A stretch of DNA of 64,000 bases, from positions 1,359,501-1,423,500 of the forward strand of contig CP099863.1 of NCBI GenBank assembly GCA_024134725.1. The letters run 5' to 3'. Of the stretch, positions 8,490 through 18,587 are shown piece after piece (position 1 is the stretch's first letter; each line of letters starts with the position of its first letter). The position numbers and the translations under genes are program-made. The notes below the pieces were generated by a model, which saw nothing but the letters and a program-made list of their open reading frames with translations, had not been told where the DNA came from and made no database searches. Origin of the DNA: Bacillus sp. 1780r2a1 (lineage in GTDB: Bacteria > Bacillota > Bacilli > Bacillales > Bacillaceae_H).

Positions 8490-9752
8490 ATGTTTTTTGC
8501 GCTTTTAAAAAAGCAGTTCATACAGTTTGTTAGACGCCCTCAAGAACTTATTATTTTATTATTAATGCCATTTGTTTTAATTGTAATCTTAGGGTTTTCT
8601 CTCGGAAGTATTATGTCTGATAAGCCTGGTTTTGAAGCTACTATTGGGATAGTTGTTAAAGGAGATGAAGAACAAGAAATAGAGAACTTTAAGGAAGAAT
8701 TAGCCCAACAAGCGTTACCTGAGGAAGCGAAGAAGCAGATGCTTGCGACTGTTAATCACATGAAGCCAATAGAGTTTTTGCTGCAAAATACGTTTCAACA
8801 CAAAGAAGTCATGCAGTTTATTAAGGTCAAACACCTTTCAAATAAAGAACTTGAAAAAGCTAAGCGAAGCAATGAGTATAACGTAATTGTAGTATTTCCT
8901 AAAGGTTTCTCATATGAAGTGTTACAAAAGCAGTTTTTTAATAAAGATTTTGAGAATCCACCGCTAACCATTATTCGAAATGAAGATAAATCGATTGGGG
9001 CAGATACAGCAACTAGTATAATGGAAGCTTATCAGCAAAGGTTATCTCTATACACATATGCTAGTCAAGTAAATCCTGAAAAAGCAAGTAATATCGAGAT
9101 AGCAGGTTCTTTAGGAGAAAAAGAAACGGCGAACAAAGAAAAGCCAATCTCAGCTCTTGCTTACTATGCTATAGGAATGAGCATGATGTTTGTTCTCTAT
9201 ATTGCTCCTAGCTTAGCTACGAACGCTTATGTAGAAAAAGAAGCGCATAGCTTGTCACGAATCATTCTTGCTAACGTATCTCCAACTCTTTATTATTTTA
9301 GTATTTTCTGTACGGGTTTCTTGCTAGCTCTATGTCAATTGCTTATTTTATATAGTCTCGTGGCGATATGCTTTGGGGTTATCTGGTCGAACTTAGTAGG
9401 TTTTATTATCATTACTGTTTCTGTGAGTATGGCTGTAGGTGGAATTAGCGCATGTCTATCCTCTGTTGTTCATCGCTTGAATTCAGAAGATATGGTTTCA
9501 ATTTTTCGAAATGTTGTAGTTACGATATTAGCATTTTTAGGAGGAAGCTTTTTTCCGACTGAACAGCTTTCAAGCCAGCTTGCAACAATTGGAGGAATCG
9601 TTCCAAACGGAGCTGGTACGCAAGCTTACTTGCGCGTATTGCAAGGAGAATCCATTCAAAACATTAGAGGAGAACTCTTTACGTTGTTTGTGACGACTGT
9701 CGTCATGTTTAGTACTGTCTGGTTGTTTGGAAGGAAGGGGTGGAAAAGGTGA
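8490..9752 (+). CDS. ABC-2 type permease (LnrM-like)
   Basis: The N-terminal membrane segment (about residues 20-42) is followed by a ~170-residue extracytoplasmic region, then a cluster of five to six membrane segments from about residue 230, the ABC2_membrane_3 layout. The gene starts 15 bp after the ATPase gene with GAGGGGGA as Shine-Dalgarno. It ends inside the start of the next permease (GTGA overlap), so the pair is translationally coupled. With 420 residues it resembles LnrM/YfiM; YhaP-type exporters have the same fold. Confidence 0.85.
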   Translation: MFFALLKKQFIQFVRRPQELIILLLMPFVLIVILGFSLGSIMSDKPGFEATIGIVVKGDEEQEIENFKEELAQQALPEEAKKQMLATVNHMKPIEFLLQNTFQHKEVMQFIKVKHLSNKELEKAKRSNEYNVIVVFPKGFSYEVLQKQFFNKDFENPPLTIIRNEDKSIGADTATSIMEAYQQRLSLYTYASQVNPEKASNIEIAGSLGEKETANKEKPISALAYYAIGMSMMFVLYIAPSLATNAYVEKEAHSLSRIILANVSPTLYYFSIFCTGFLLALCQLLILYSLVAICFGVIWSNLVGFIIITVSVSMAVGGISACLSSVVHRLNSEDMVSIFRNVVVTILAFLGGSFFPTEQLSSQLATIGGIVPNGAGTQAYLRVLQGESIQNIRGELFTLFVTTVVMFSTVWLFGRKGWKR

Positions 9753-10843
9753 ATACGATTTTAATCGGTCGATTTAAGCAGCTGCGTAGAAATCCATGGG
9801 CGGTGTTGGTGTCCCTCTTTTTAGTTATTGTATTCGCGTACTTAATGGGAAAAGTTGATCAAACGAGCACTACGATTCTTGTGTATAGTAATGATCAACA
9901 AGAAAATATTACATCCCTTGTTCAGGACTTAAACCAAACCAAGCATTTACTATTTAAAGAAAGCAATGAAAAAGAAGCGAGAGAGCAAGTGAAAGAAGGT
10001 AAAGCAGAAGTAGCTTTAGAAGCAGGAATAAATGATTTTAAGTTGATTTTAACATCCGAAACAACACTTACAGAAAAAGTACATCAGCATGTGAAAACAT
10101 ATTACGAAAAGCGCATGCAAACCAAAGCACTTGCTCGAGAGTTTACAGCTAAAGAAGCAGAAATAATTAACAAACAAATTAAAGAGGCTCCTGTCTTTGA
10201 AATTAATATAGAAAGTATGCAAAAAACAGAAGGAATTATGCTTCAAGAGAATATGCAGGCCCTCTTTGGCTTTACACTATTTTTTATCATATATACCATT
10301 GGATTTAGCGTGCTCAAAATTTTGCAGGACCGTAAAATTGGAGTTTGGGACCGCCTTCTTATTTCAAGACTTTCAAGAGTGGACCTTTACTCAGGAAACT
10401 TGGTATATGCATTTTTAATTGCCTATATAGAAGTCATTGTTATTTTTAGTATCTTTCATTTTGGCCTGGGAATAGACTTTAACGGTCGATTTGCACTTAG
10501 CTTACTCGTTGTGATTCCTTACTTATTGGCAACTGTTGCTCTATGTATGTTCTTAGCAGGAGTAGTCAAAAGCATTGCTCAGTATCACGTGCTGATTCCG
10601 CTATTAGCGGTGAGTATGGCAATGATAGGAGGGGCATATTGGCCTCTTGAGATTGTCACATCTCCAGTTATGCTCACACTTTCAAAGTTTGTACCATTAA
10701 CATATGGAATGGACCTTTTAAAGCAAGTTGTGCTCTATAATCATGCATGGCAAACAATTATGTATTCAAGCCTCTTATTATGCATTATTACAGTGGTATT
10801 AATGGCTCTTGGAATTAATATTTTAGAAAAGAAACATACGTAA
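9749..10843 (+). CDS. Second ABC-2 type permease (LnrN-like)
   Basis: Second membrane subunit of the exporter: one membrane segment near the N-terminus, a large soluble loop, then five or more segments from about residue 170. I take GTG 9749, which forms a four-base GTGA overlap with the upstream stop and has AAGGGG at a suitable distance. A GTG three codons earlier (9740) overlaps the Shine-Dalgarno. The two permeases are clearly different in sequence, as LnrM and LnrN are, suggesting a heterodimer. Confidence 0.84.
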   Translation: MNTILIGRFKQLRRNPWAVLVSLFLVIVFAYLMGKVDQTSTTILVYSNDQQENITSLVQDLNQTKHLLFKESNEKEAREQVKEGKAEVALEAGINDFKLILTSETTLTEKVHQHVKTYYEKRMQTKALAREFTAKEAEIINKQIKEAPVFEINIESMQKTEGIMLQENMQALFGFTLFFIIYTIGFSVLKILQDRKIGVWDRLLISRLSRVDLYSGNLVYAFLIAYIEVIVIFSIFHFGLGIDFNGRFALSLLVVIPYLLATVALCMFLAGVVKSIAQYHVLIPLLAVSMAMIGGAYWPLEIVTSPVMLTLSKFVPLTYGMDLLKQVVLYNHAWQTIMYSSLLLCIITVVLMALGINILEKKHT

Positions 10844-10872
10844 AAAGGATTCGCGTGAGCGAATCCTTTTTC
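10842..10872. terminator. Bidirectional terminator between the ABC operon and rnjA
   Basis: A perfect 13-bp stem (AAAAAGGATTCGC/GCGAATCCTTTTT) with a GTGA loop serves both convergent units. Confidence 0.92.
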
Positions 10873-12540
10873 TTATACTTCCATAATGATTGGTAAAATC
10901 ATTGGACGACGTTTTGTCTTTTCGTAGAGGAATGGAGCTAATGTATCTGTAATTTCATTTTTAATTTCAGACCATTGAGACGTACGGCGCTCCATTACTT
11001 TGTTTAAGTGCTTTGTAATTAATGATTGTGCATCGTTAATTAGGTCACCAGACTCGCGCATGTAAACAAATCCACGTGAGATAATATCTGGACCCGCTGC
11101 AATTTTAAAGTCTTTCATATTGATGCTAACAACAACGATTACAAGGCCTTCTTCGGATAGAATACGGCGATCTCGCAGTACGATATTACCAATATCACCA
11201 ATGCCACTTCCATCAATATAAACAGAACCAGATGGGATTTTACCAGCTACAGATGCCTCATTTTCGCTTAGTGCTAATACTTCACCGTTATCCATAATGA
11301 AACAGTTCTCTTCTTGCACACCGCAGTCAGTTGCTAGCTTGATATGCATTTTTTGCATGCGATACTCACCGTGAATTGGCATAAAGTACTTTGGTTTCAT
11401 TAAGCGAAGCATTAATTTTTGTTCTTCTTGTCCACCGTGACCTGACGTATGAATATCATTCAGTTTACCATGAATAACTTCAGCACCAGCACGGAATAAC
11501 ATATCAATTGTTTTGCTTACGCTTACTGTATTACCTGGGATTGGTGATGAAGAGAAAACAACTGTATCTCCAGGAATAATTTGAATTTGACGGTGTGTAC
11601 CGTTTGCAATACGTGATAAAGCAGCCATTGGTTCACCTTGACTACCCGTACATAAAATTGTTACGCGGTTAGCAGGAATACGATTAATTTGAGATGGTTC
11701 AATAAACGTATCTTTTGGACAAGAGATATAGCCAAGCTCCTGGCCAATATCGATTGCGGCTTCCATGCTACGACCAAAAACAGCAATTTTACGGTTGTTT
11801 AATACAGCGGCTTCAACAACTTGTTGCAAACGATGAATGTTAGATGCAAACGTTGCAAAAATAATGCGTCCTTCAACTTTACGGAAAATGTCATGAATGC
11901 TGTCACCAACGCGACGCTCAGACATTGTAAAGTTAGGGATTTCACTGTTTGTACTATCTGATAGTAGACATAATACGCCGTCTTTACCGATTTCAGCCAT
12001 CTTTGTTAAGTTCGCTGGCTCTCCTACTGGTGTAAAGTCAAACTTAAAGTCACCTGTATGTACAATTTGTCCGTTTGGTGTTTTAACAACAATACCGTAT
12101 GAATCAGGAATGCTGTGCGTTGTACGGAAAAACGTTACCGATGTTTTGCGAAACTTAATTACGTCATCTTCTGTAATTTCATGAAGCTGTGCGCTTCTAA
12201 GTAATCCGTGCTCATCAAGCTTGTTACGCAGTAATCCTAATGCTAATTTTCCAGCATAAATTGGAATATTTACTTGGCGTAAAAGATAAGGAATTCCACC
12301 AATGTGATCCTCATGGCCATGTGTTACGAAAAGTCCACGAATTTTATCTGCGTTTTTTACTAGATAGCTGTAATCCGGAATGACATAGTCGATACCCAGT
12401 AGTTCATCTTCTGGAAACTTAATTCCAGCATCGATAAGGATAATTTCATCTTGAAACTGTACGGCATAGGTATTCTTACCGATTTCACCTAGTCCACCTA
12501 GAGCGAATACCGCCGTCTGATTATTTTTTACAAATTTCAT
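10873..12540 (-). CDS. rnjA: Ribonuclease J1
   Basis: Endo- and 5'-3' exoribonuclease central to mRNA decay and rRNA maturation. The metallo-beta-lactamase motif HGHEDH is at residues 74-79, with the beta-CASP domain in the middle ([13 protein letters not shown]) and the SGHGGQEE and MPIHGEYRM motifs towards the C-terminus. I take the ATG at 12540 (MKFVKNN), giving 555 residues, the same length and N-terminus as B. subtilis RnjA. An ATG three codons earlier overlaps the rpoY stop as ATGA but sits only 2-3 bp from GGAG. It is the second gene of the rpoY-rnjA operon. Confidence 0.97.
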   Translation of the reverse strand: MKFVKNNQTAVFALGGLGEIGKNTYAVQFQDEIILIDAGIKFPEDELLGIDYVIPDYSYLVKNADKIRGLFVTHGHEDHIGGIPYLLRQVNIPIYAGKLALGLLRNKLDEHGLLRSAQLHEITEDDVIKFRKTSVTFFRTTHSIPDSYGIVVKTPNGQIVHTGDFKFDFTPVGEPANLTKMAEIGKDGVLCLLSDSTNSEIPNFTMSERRVGDSIHDIFRKVEGRIIFATFASNIHRLQQVVEAAVLNNRKIAVFGRSMEAAIDIGQELGYISCPKDTFIEPSQINRIPANRVTILCTGSQGEPMAALSRIANGTHRQIQIIPGDTVVFSSSPIPGNTVSVSKTIDMLFRAGAEVIHGKLNDIHTSGHGGQEEQKLMLRLMKPKYFMPIHGEYRMQKMHIKLATDCGVQEENCFIMDNGEVLALSENEASVAGKIPSGSVYIDGSGIGDIGNIVLRDRRILSEEGLVIVVVSINMKDFKIAAGPDIISRGFVYMRESGDLINDAQSLITKHLNKVMERRTSQWSEIKNEITDTLAPFLYEKTKRRPMILPIIMEV

Positions 12541-12545
12541 TTTTA

Positions 12546-12755
12546 TCATATCTCCAATACTTTAAAATCTTCGCTGTGTTGCTCATATTCTAAATAGTCT
12601 CCGTCCACTAGTTGAACAAATTCAATGTTAATTGAACGCGATTTTAACTTTTTACGAACGTCGCGTTCAGAATCTCCTTCTACATAAACAGTCTGTGTGT
12701 TTTCACGAACTGGTACTTCTGTTAATTTTTCTTGAAAATATACTTTAAAAATCAT
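12546..12755 (-). CDS. rpoY: RNA polymerase epsilon subunit
   Basis: A small auxiliary subunit of Gram-positive RNA polymerase. The 69-residue length and sequence ([11 protein letters not shown] start, [18 protein letters not shown]) match B. subtilis RpoY/YkzG. Its stop overlaps the first possible ATG of rnjA, the conserved operon arrangement. An A/T-rich stretch at about 12790-12810 probably holds the promoter, but I cannot fix a -35. Confidence 0.95.
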   Translation of the reverse strand: MIFKVYFQEKLTEVPVRENTQTVYVEGDSERDVRKKLKSRSINIEFVQLVDGDYLEYEQHSEDFKVLEI

Positions 12756-13096
12756 AACTTCATTCTCTCCTTAAATCCGAAATTCAAATAACTTATTTTA
12801 TTATAATATAAAATGTGTATGTATTTCATGTATTTTCTAAAGAAACTTGCTTTCACTACATTTTAGACATCAAAATAACACAAGTCAATTCGTTAGGAGC
12901 AAAATAATGGCTATTTCTACAGATAAAACCTAAAAAATATTAAGAAACCATATGATTAGCTGATACAAAAATATTATTTTGTGAAAAAATTTGGATGATA
13001 GAGCTGCTTGTTTAAATAGAAAATAAGGGCTATTCTATTTTACGATGCAGACACACCCCCTGCAAATGTATTGATAGAAAGCCCTTAAATAATTAA
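12756..13096. other. Gap between rpoY and the small peptide gene
   Basis: No ORF with a ribosome-binding site is seen. The stretch next to rpoY is A/T-rich and should hold the rpoY-rnjA promoter. The other end carries the long hairpin at 13025-13086, listed separately. Confidence 0.4.
13025..13086 (-). terminator. Long structured terminator after the cationic peptide gene
   Basis: Arms AAGGGCTATTCTAT (13025-13038) and ATAGAAAGCCCTT (13074-13086) pair over 13 bp with one bulged base. They enclose a smaller TGCAG/CTGCA hairpin with a C-rich loop (G-rich in the minus-strand RNA). Read on the minus strand the structure is followed by ATTTTCTATTT, so it can end the transcript of the peptide gene 11 bp upstream. 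Confidence 0.6.
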
Positions 13097-13168
13097 TTAA
13101 GCAATTGATTTCTTTCGCAATAATTCATTCCAACGTCTTAAAAGACGCTTTCGAAAATCTTTTAACAT
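13097..13168 (-). CDS. Small cationic amphipathic peptide, 23 residues, function unknown
   Basis: Not a family I recognise. The ATG at 13168 is preceded by a strong Shine-Dalgarno AAAGGAGA about 9 bp upstream. The peptide begins MLKDFRKRLLRRW and ends KKSIA, with nine Lys/Arg against two acidic residues, and would form an amphipathic helix. An in-frame ATG three codons earlier sits on the Shine-Dalgarno itself. A dedicated terminator-like structure follows. It could be a membrane-active or nucleic-acid-binding peptide or a short ORF on a regulatory RNA; the evidence is only the ribosome-binding site, composition and flanking structure. Confidence 0.5.
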   Translation of the reverse strand: MLKDFRKRLLRRWNELLRKKSIA

Positions 13169-13335
13169 GAATTTCATCTCCTTTATATCTGGTGAATGCC
13201 TGTCTATATTTATAGTTGTAGTATATGAAAAAATACTTCAGACTTTCGTGGGTATATATGGAAAGATGGAGAAAGTGAATACGGTTTGTTATAATGACGT
13301 GAGAAACGAAAAAAATAGAAAAGTTAGGTGAAACA

Positions 13336-14118
13336 ATGGACAAAAAAATAGTGTTTTTTGATATTGACGGTACATTGTTAGATCATGATAAAAAATTACC
13401 TCATTCAACAAAACAAGCGGTCAATCAGCTCAAGGAAAAAGGCTATGAAGTAGCGATTGCAACAGGTCGGGCACCGTTTATGTTTAAAGAGCTTCGAGAT
13501 GAGCTCGGTATTGATACATATATTAGCTTTAATGGTCAGTACATCGTATTAAATGGTGAAGTTCTATATAAAAACCCATTGGATGTACAAGAGCTTCAGG
13601 CTCTTACCGCGTTTGCTGCTCAAAAAAATCACCCGGTTGTTTATCTAGATCATGATGATATGAGATCCAATATTGAATTTCATCCACATATTGAAGCAAG
13701 CATTAGCACGTTAAAGCTTGGTATTACACATCCAAATCACGACCCTATGTACTACGAAAATCGCGAAATTTATCAATCACTTCTTTTCTGTACAGATGGT
13801 GAAGAGAAACCTTATGAAGAAAAATTCAAGAAATTTGATTATATTCGTTGGCATGAATTCTCCACGGATGTGCTTCCTGCTGGTGGGTCAAAAGCAAAGG
13901 GAATTGAGGTTATGATTGATAAGCTAGGTTATAAGAAAGAGAATGTGTATGCATTTGGAGATGGCTTAAATGATATTGAAATGCTCTCATACGTAGGGAA
14001 CGGCATAGCGATGGGGAATGCCCATGATGAAGTAAAAGAAGTGGCAAAGTATATAACAAAAGATGTGGCTGATAATGGGATTGCACACGGTCTTCAGCTT
14101 GTAGGATTACTGTCTTAA
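13336..14118 (+). CDS. ykrA: HAD-superfamily (Cof-type) phosphatase YkrA
   Basis: Cytosolic sugar-phosphate or nucleotide-type phosphatase of the Cof/HAD-IIB class. Motif I is FFDIDGTLL with nucleophile D9 and acid D11, motif II lies in ATGRAP, and motif IV is GDGLNDIEML near the C-terminus; the C2-type cap lies between. Length (260) fits the family, and its place between rnjA-rpoY and def is as in B. subtilis. The substrate is not established from sequence. Confidence 0.9.
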   Translation: MDKKIVFFDIDGTLLDHDKKLPHSTKQAVNQLKEKGYEVAIATGRAPFMFKELRDELGIDTYISFNGQYIVLNGEVLYKNPLDVQELQALTAFAAQKNHPVVYLDHDDMRSNIEFHPHIEASISTLKLGITHPNHDPMYYENREIYQSLLFCTDGEEKPYEEKFKKFDYIRWHEFSTDVLPAGGSKAKGIEVMIDKLGYKKENVYAFGDGLNDIEMLSYVGNGIAMGNAHDEVKEVAKYITKDVADNGIAHGLQLVGLLS

Positions 14119-14121
14119 CAG

Positions 14122-14155
14122 AAAAGTAGGAACCTGGACCGGTTCCTACTTTTTT
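14122..14155. terminator. Bidirectional terminator between ykrA and def
   Basis: A 13-bp stem AAAAGTAGGAACC/GGTTCCTACTTTT with a short loop, followed by T on the plus side. Confidence 0.88.
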
Positions 14156-14708
14156 AGCGCATATAAGGGTTTGCATTTTCAGGTTCTTTAAAGGGCTCTG
14201 TTTTATTAATGTGATCATAAAACATAACGCCATCAAGGTGGTCAATTTCATGCTGAAAGACCACGGCTAAGAGGCCTTTTAAACGAATTTTAACCTCTTC
14301 TCCTTCTAACGTGGTGCCTTTTACAGTAATACGCGCATACCTTGGGACAAATCCAGGTATTTCTTCATCTACGGACAAACAGCCCTCACCGCTTGTTAGA
14401 TACGTTTTTTCAACAGAGTGGCTTACAATCTTTGGATTGAAAAGCGCATAGCTTTGTACGTTTCCACGCTCATCAGGTGCTTGAATAGCAATCATTCGCT
14501 TTGATACGTTGATTTGAGGAGCAGCTAATCCAATGCCAGGACGTAAATTATACTTGGCTGCAATTTCAGGGTCTTGGCTGTTTTGAACATACTCAAGTAG
14601 TTGTCTAAGCGTTTCTTTATCTTCAGCTGTTGCTGGAAGCTTTACTTCTTGTGCTACTTTGCGTAGAGTAGGGTGGCCATCCCTAATGATTTTATCCATT
14701 GTAATCAC
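14154..14708 (-). CDS. def: Peptide deformylase
   Basis: Removes the formyl group from nascent protein N-termini. All three deformylase motifs are present: GIGLAAPQ, EGCLS and HEIDH (metal ligands Cys and two His). Length (184) and the insertion before motif 2 match B. subtilis DefB/YkrB, a type 2 deformylase. The GTG start at 14708 has GGGAG 9 bp upstream. The gene is single. Confidence 0.96.
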   Translation of the reverse strand: MITMDKIIRDGHPTLRKVAQEVKLPATAEDKETLRQLLEYVQNSQDPEIAAKYNLRPGIGLAAPQINVSKRMIAIQAPDERGNVQSYALFNPKIVSHSVEKTYLTSGEGCLSVDEEIPGFVPRYARITVKGTTLEGEEVKIRLKGLLAVVFQHEIDHLDGVMFYDHINKTEPFKEPENANPYMR

Positions 14709-14824
14709 TGTTCACATCTCCCTAACGATATATGGTACTAATAGTTATGACATATACGTGTCAATTTAGTACTATAAAGTGTATCAAAAGACATATGAAA
14801 AGTCATCCGGGTTGCTATATGTAG

Positions 14825-14854
14825 AAGAGAAAGCCGTTTGACTTTCTCTTTTTT
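14825..14854. terminator. Inverted repeat at the 3' side of the YjcZ-type gene
   Basis: AAGAGAAAG/CTTTCTCTT form a 9-bp stem with an 8-base loop. T-rich sequence follows more clearly on the plus side, but the only upstream gene in range is the minus-strand YjcZ-type peptide. Confidence 0.5.
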
Positions 14855-14860
14855 AACTAA

Positions 14861-14998
14861 TTAACAGCCGCCCCAATTGCCTCCCCAGCTGCAGCCGATA
14901 ATAACAAGTAGAATGAATAGTACAATTAAAAGAACGAAGCCTTTATTTGAACCGCCACAACCAGTTCCACATCCGTATCCATATCCTCCGTAATACAT
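14861..14998 (-). CDS. YjcZ-family small spore-associated membrane peptide
   Basis: A 45-residue peptide with a Gly/Tyr/Cys-rich N-terminus (MYYGGYGYGCGTGCGG), one hydrophobic helix (FVLLIVLFILLVIIG) and a Cys/Trp/Gly tail. This is the signature of the YjcZ/sporulation small-protein family, linked in Bacillus to the spore envelope. CAGGAG precedes the ATG. It falls in a gap with no longer ORF and would be missed by size-limited gene calling. Family membership is clear; function is not known. Confidence 0.8.
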   Translation of the reverse strand: MYYGGYGYGCGTGCGGSNKGFVLLIVLFILLVIIGCSWGGNWGGC

Positions 14999-15168
14999 AC
15001 CTAACACACTCCTGAACAGACAGAATCCCAAAAAACACAAACGATTGAACCGTTTTTTCTTGATGGGTTAGTATAATATATTAAAAGATAATAAAATGGT
15101 GTAGATGAATTGCTTAATTCGGCCAATAAAGATAAAATAGTGCTGGTATAAGGGAGGATTTACCAGGT

Positions 15169-15819
15169 ATGAAGACTAAAAAAATAGTAAGTGCAATGGG
15201 TATAAGCATGATGCTTTTAGCAGGATGTTCAGCAGAAAGCGGAGAAGAGCTAGAGGTTTATAAAGCGCTTGAGAAAGTTGCTAATCAAGAGAAGCAGTTT
15301 ATAAAAGAGCAACAACCGATGGTCGAACTCGAAGACAAAGAGAATGTTCTATATGAAGAAATCTTATCCATTGGAATGAAAGAAAAAGAAAAAGTGGATG
15401 AAAAAGCAGCGGAAGCGCTCCAGCTATTAGATGAACGAGAAGGGCATTTAGTGAAAGAGCAGGAGAGTATGCAGCGTTCAAAAGAGGAATTTGAAAAAGC
15501 CAAAGGGAAAATTGAACTGGTAAAAGATGAAGATATAGAGAAGCAAGCCAACAAGCTCGCTACTTTAATGGAAAGTCGCTACAAAGCATACGACTCGTTG
15601 TATGCTTCATATGAAGAATCGCTGGAGCTAGACAGAGAGCTATATACAATGTTTCGAAAAAACAACGTCAAGCTAAACGATTTAGAAAACCAAATTTCTT
15701 CTATTAATGAGATATACGAAAAGGTGCAAGAAAATAGTGAAAAGTTTAATCAAGCAACGGATGCTTATAATGAAGAGAAAAAGAGCTTTTATAAAAAGGT
15801 GAAATCAGATCAAGAATAA
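15169..15819 (+). CDS. ykyA: YkyA-type putative cell-wall-binding lipoprotein
   Basis: Secreted lipoprotein with lipobox LLAGC (Cys20) after a hydrophobic signal. The mature part is almost entirely charged heptad-like helix (many E/K, few aromatics), predicted coiled coil, as in B. subtilis YkyA. Length 216. The Shine-Dalgarno AAGGGAGG is at 15148-15155. Its place just upstream of pdhA is conserved, but terminators separate the two. Function unknown. Confidence 0.87.
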   Translation: MKTKKIVSAMGISMMLLAGCSAESGEELEVYKALEKVANQEKQFIKEQQPMVELEDKENVLYEEILSIGMKEKEKVDEKAAEALQLLDEREGHLVKEQESMQRSKEEFEKAKGKIELVKDEDIEKQANKLATLMESRYKAYDSLYASYEESLELDRELYTMFRKNNVKLNDLENQISSINEIYEKVQENSEKFNQATDAYNEEKKSFYKKVKSDQE

Positions 15820-15826
15820 AAGCAGA

Positions 15827-15862
15827 AAACAGCCAAAGAAACAAGTCTTGGCTGTTTTTTTA
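15827..15862 (+). terminator. ykyA terminator
   Basis: Stem AAACAGCCAA/TTGGCTGTTT with an 11-base loop, followed by a T run. Confidence 0.88.
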
Positions 15863-16387
15863 TTTGATATACAACAGTATTCGACACGAGTTAAAAAATT
15901 ATAAAACGCTTTCATTCAAAGGGTTTGTAAGAAATTAAGGGGTAACATTAAGTAAGTTTTTTAACAGTTATTATAAGACAAGTAGTACAGAAGATGTTTG
16001 TGTAATAGCACAGGTGAATTTATCGTTTTTTTAAAGTAGAATAACGGAAAAAGCTTAAATTTATAAGCGTAAATAGATTGACGAACCGTTTTGATGTGGT
16101 GTACACTATTTAGCGTAGTAAGTGTTGTATTAATCATTTTGTTGAAATAATTAATACAGTTTAACGGAATGAAAGTTTCGCTTAAACTTTCCTTTTACTT
16201 AAATGTTTGAATCGAGTGCGCCCGGGAATACATAAAACATGTTGAAACAGGTAGCGGACTCAAATGAAATTCTAGTCGACAAAAAATGACTTTTAGGTGC
16301 TCGTTTTGGGTATCCTAGCAATGTGTATTTTTTGTTTGATTAGCACATTGAAAAGTAAGGCTTAAATGAAAGGAAGAGGTGACTTAG
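15863..16387 (+). promoter_or_regulatory. pdh operon promoter and long leader
   Basis: A probable sigma-A promoter is TTGACG (16078-16083), 18 bp, TACACT (16102-16107). It would give a leader of about 270 nt before pdhA. The leader contains a 9-bp perfect hairpin, TGTATTAAT (16126-16134) with ATTAATACA (16150-16158). A cre-like ATAAAACGCTTTCA lies upstream at 15901-15914. No ORF with a ribosome-binding site and no terminator is seen in the leader. Confidence 0.5.
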
Positions 16388-17503
<1,116 letters not shown>

Positions 17504-17506
17504 GCC

Positions 17507-18484
17507 ATGGCGCAAATGACATTGATTCAAGCAATCACTGATGCGTTACGCACAGAAATGAAAAACGACGAAAACGTATTAGTTTTTGGTGAAGACGTTG
17601 GCGTAAACGGTGGGGTATTCCGTGCAACAGAAGGTCTTCAACAAGAATTCGGTGAAGATCGCGTTTTCGATACACCACTTGCTGAATCTGGTATCGGTGG
17701 TCTTGCTGTTGGTCTATCGACTCAAGGTTTCCGTCCAGTACCTGAAATTCAATTCTTTGGTTTCGTATATGAAGTTCTTGATTCAGTTTCTGGTCAAGCA
17801 GCTCGTATGCGCTACCGTTCTGGCGGTCGTTGGAACGCACCAATCACGTTCCGTTCACCATTCGGTGGTGGCGTGCATACACCAGAACTTCACGCTGACA
17901 GCTTAGAAGGTTTAGTAGCATCTCAACCTGGTTTAAAAGTTGTAATTCCTTCAACTCCATATGATGCAAAAGGTCTTTTAATTTCAGCAATCCGTGACAA
18001 CGATCCTGTTGTTTACTTAGAACACATGAAATTATACCGTTCATTCCGTCAAGAAGTACCTGAAGAAGCTTACACAATTGAAATTGGTAAAGCTGACGTA
18101 AAACGTGAAGGTACTGACGTTTCAATCTTCGCTTATGGTGCAATGGTTCATTCATCATTAAAAGCAGCTGAAGAATTAGAAAAAGAAGGCGTATCTGTAG
18201 AAGTTGTTGACTTACGTACAGTTCAGCCTTTAGATATCGAAACAATCATCGCATCAGTTGAAAAAACTGGTCGCGCAATTGTTGTTCAAGAAGCTCAAAA
18301 GCAAGCTGGTATCGCTTCAAACGTTGTAGCTGAAATCAACGACCGCGCAATCTTAAGCTTAGAAGCTCCAGTATTACGCGTAGCTGCTCCAGATACAGTA
18401 TTCCCATTCTCTCAAGCAGAGGGCGTTTGGTTACCAGACCACAAGGATATTGTAGCAACTGCTAAAAAAGTTCTTGAATTTTAA
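17507..18484 (+). CDS. pdhB: Pyruvate dehydrogenase E1 component, beta subunit
   Basis: The beta subunit completes the E1 active site. [15 protein letters not shown] at the N-terminus and the transketolase C domain ([13 protein letters not shown], then [11 protein letters not shown]) are clear. 325 residues. It starts 3 bp after the pdhA stop, with GGAG inside the end of pdhA, so the two are tightly coupled for 1:1 output. Confidence 0.97.
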   Translation: MAQMTLIQAITDALRTEMKNDENVLVFGEDVGVNGGVFRATEGLQQEFGEDRVFDTPLAESGIGGLAVGLSTQGFRPVPEIQFFGFVYEVLDSVSGQAARMRYRSGGRWNAPITFRSPFGGGVHTPELHADSLEGLVASQPGLKVVIPSTPYDAKGLLISAIRDNDPVVYLEHMKLYRSFRQEVPEEAYTIEIGKADVKREGTDVSIFAYGAMVHSSLKAAEELEKEGVSVEVVDLRTVQPLDIETIIASVEKTGRAIVVQEAQKQAGIASNVVAEINDRAILSLEAPVLRVAAPDTVFPFSQAEGVWLPDHKDIVATAKKVLEF

Positions 18485-18498
18485 TTGATTGTTACTCT

Positions 18499-18527
18499 AT
18501 AGAAATCAGCATTTTGCTGATTTCTAT
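18499..18527 (+). terminator. Intra-operon hairpin between pdhB and pdhC
   Basis: A perfect 12-bp stem (ATAGAAATCAGC/GCTGATTTCTAT) with a five-base loop and no T run. It more likely acts as an RNA-stability or processing element, or a leaky attenuator, that sets E1 against E2/E3 levels than as a full terminator. Confidence 0.6.
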
Positions 18528-18587
18528 TGTAAATAAGGTATAAAAACCAACTAAACATATTGCAACTAACTAGGAGGTTGAAGACAC

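Noticed and set aside
15863-16387. T-box or classical riboswitch in the pdhA leader
   Set aside because: No T-box sequence, terminator/antiterminator pair or known aptamer core is visible; only a simple hairpin.
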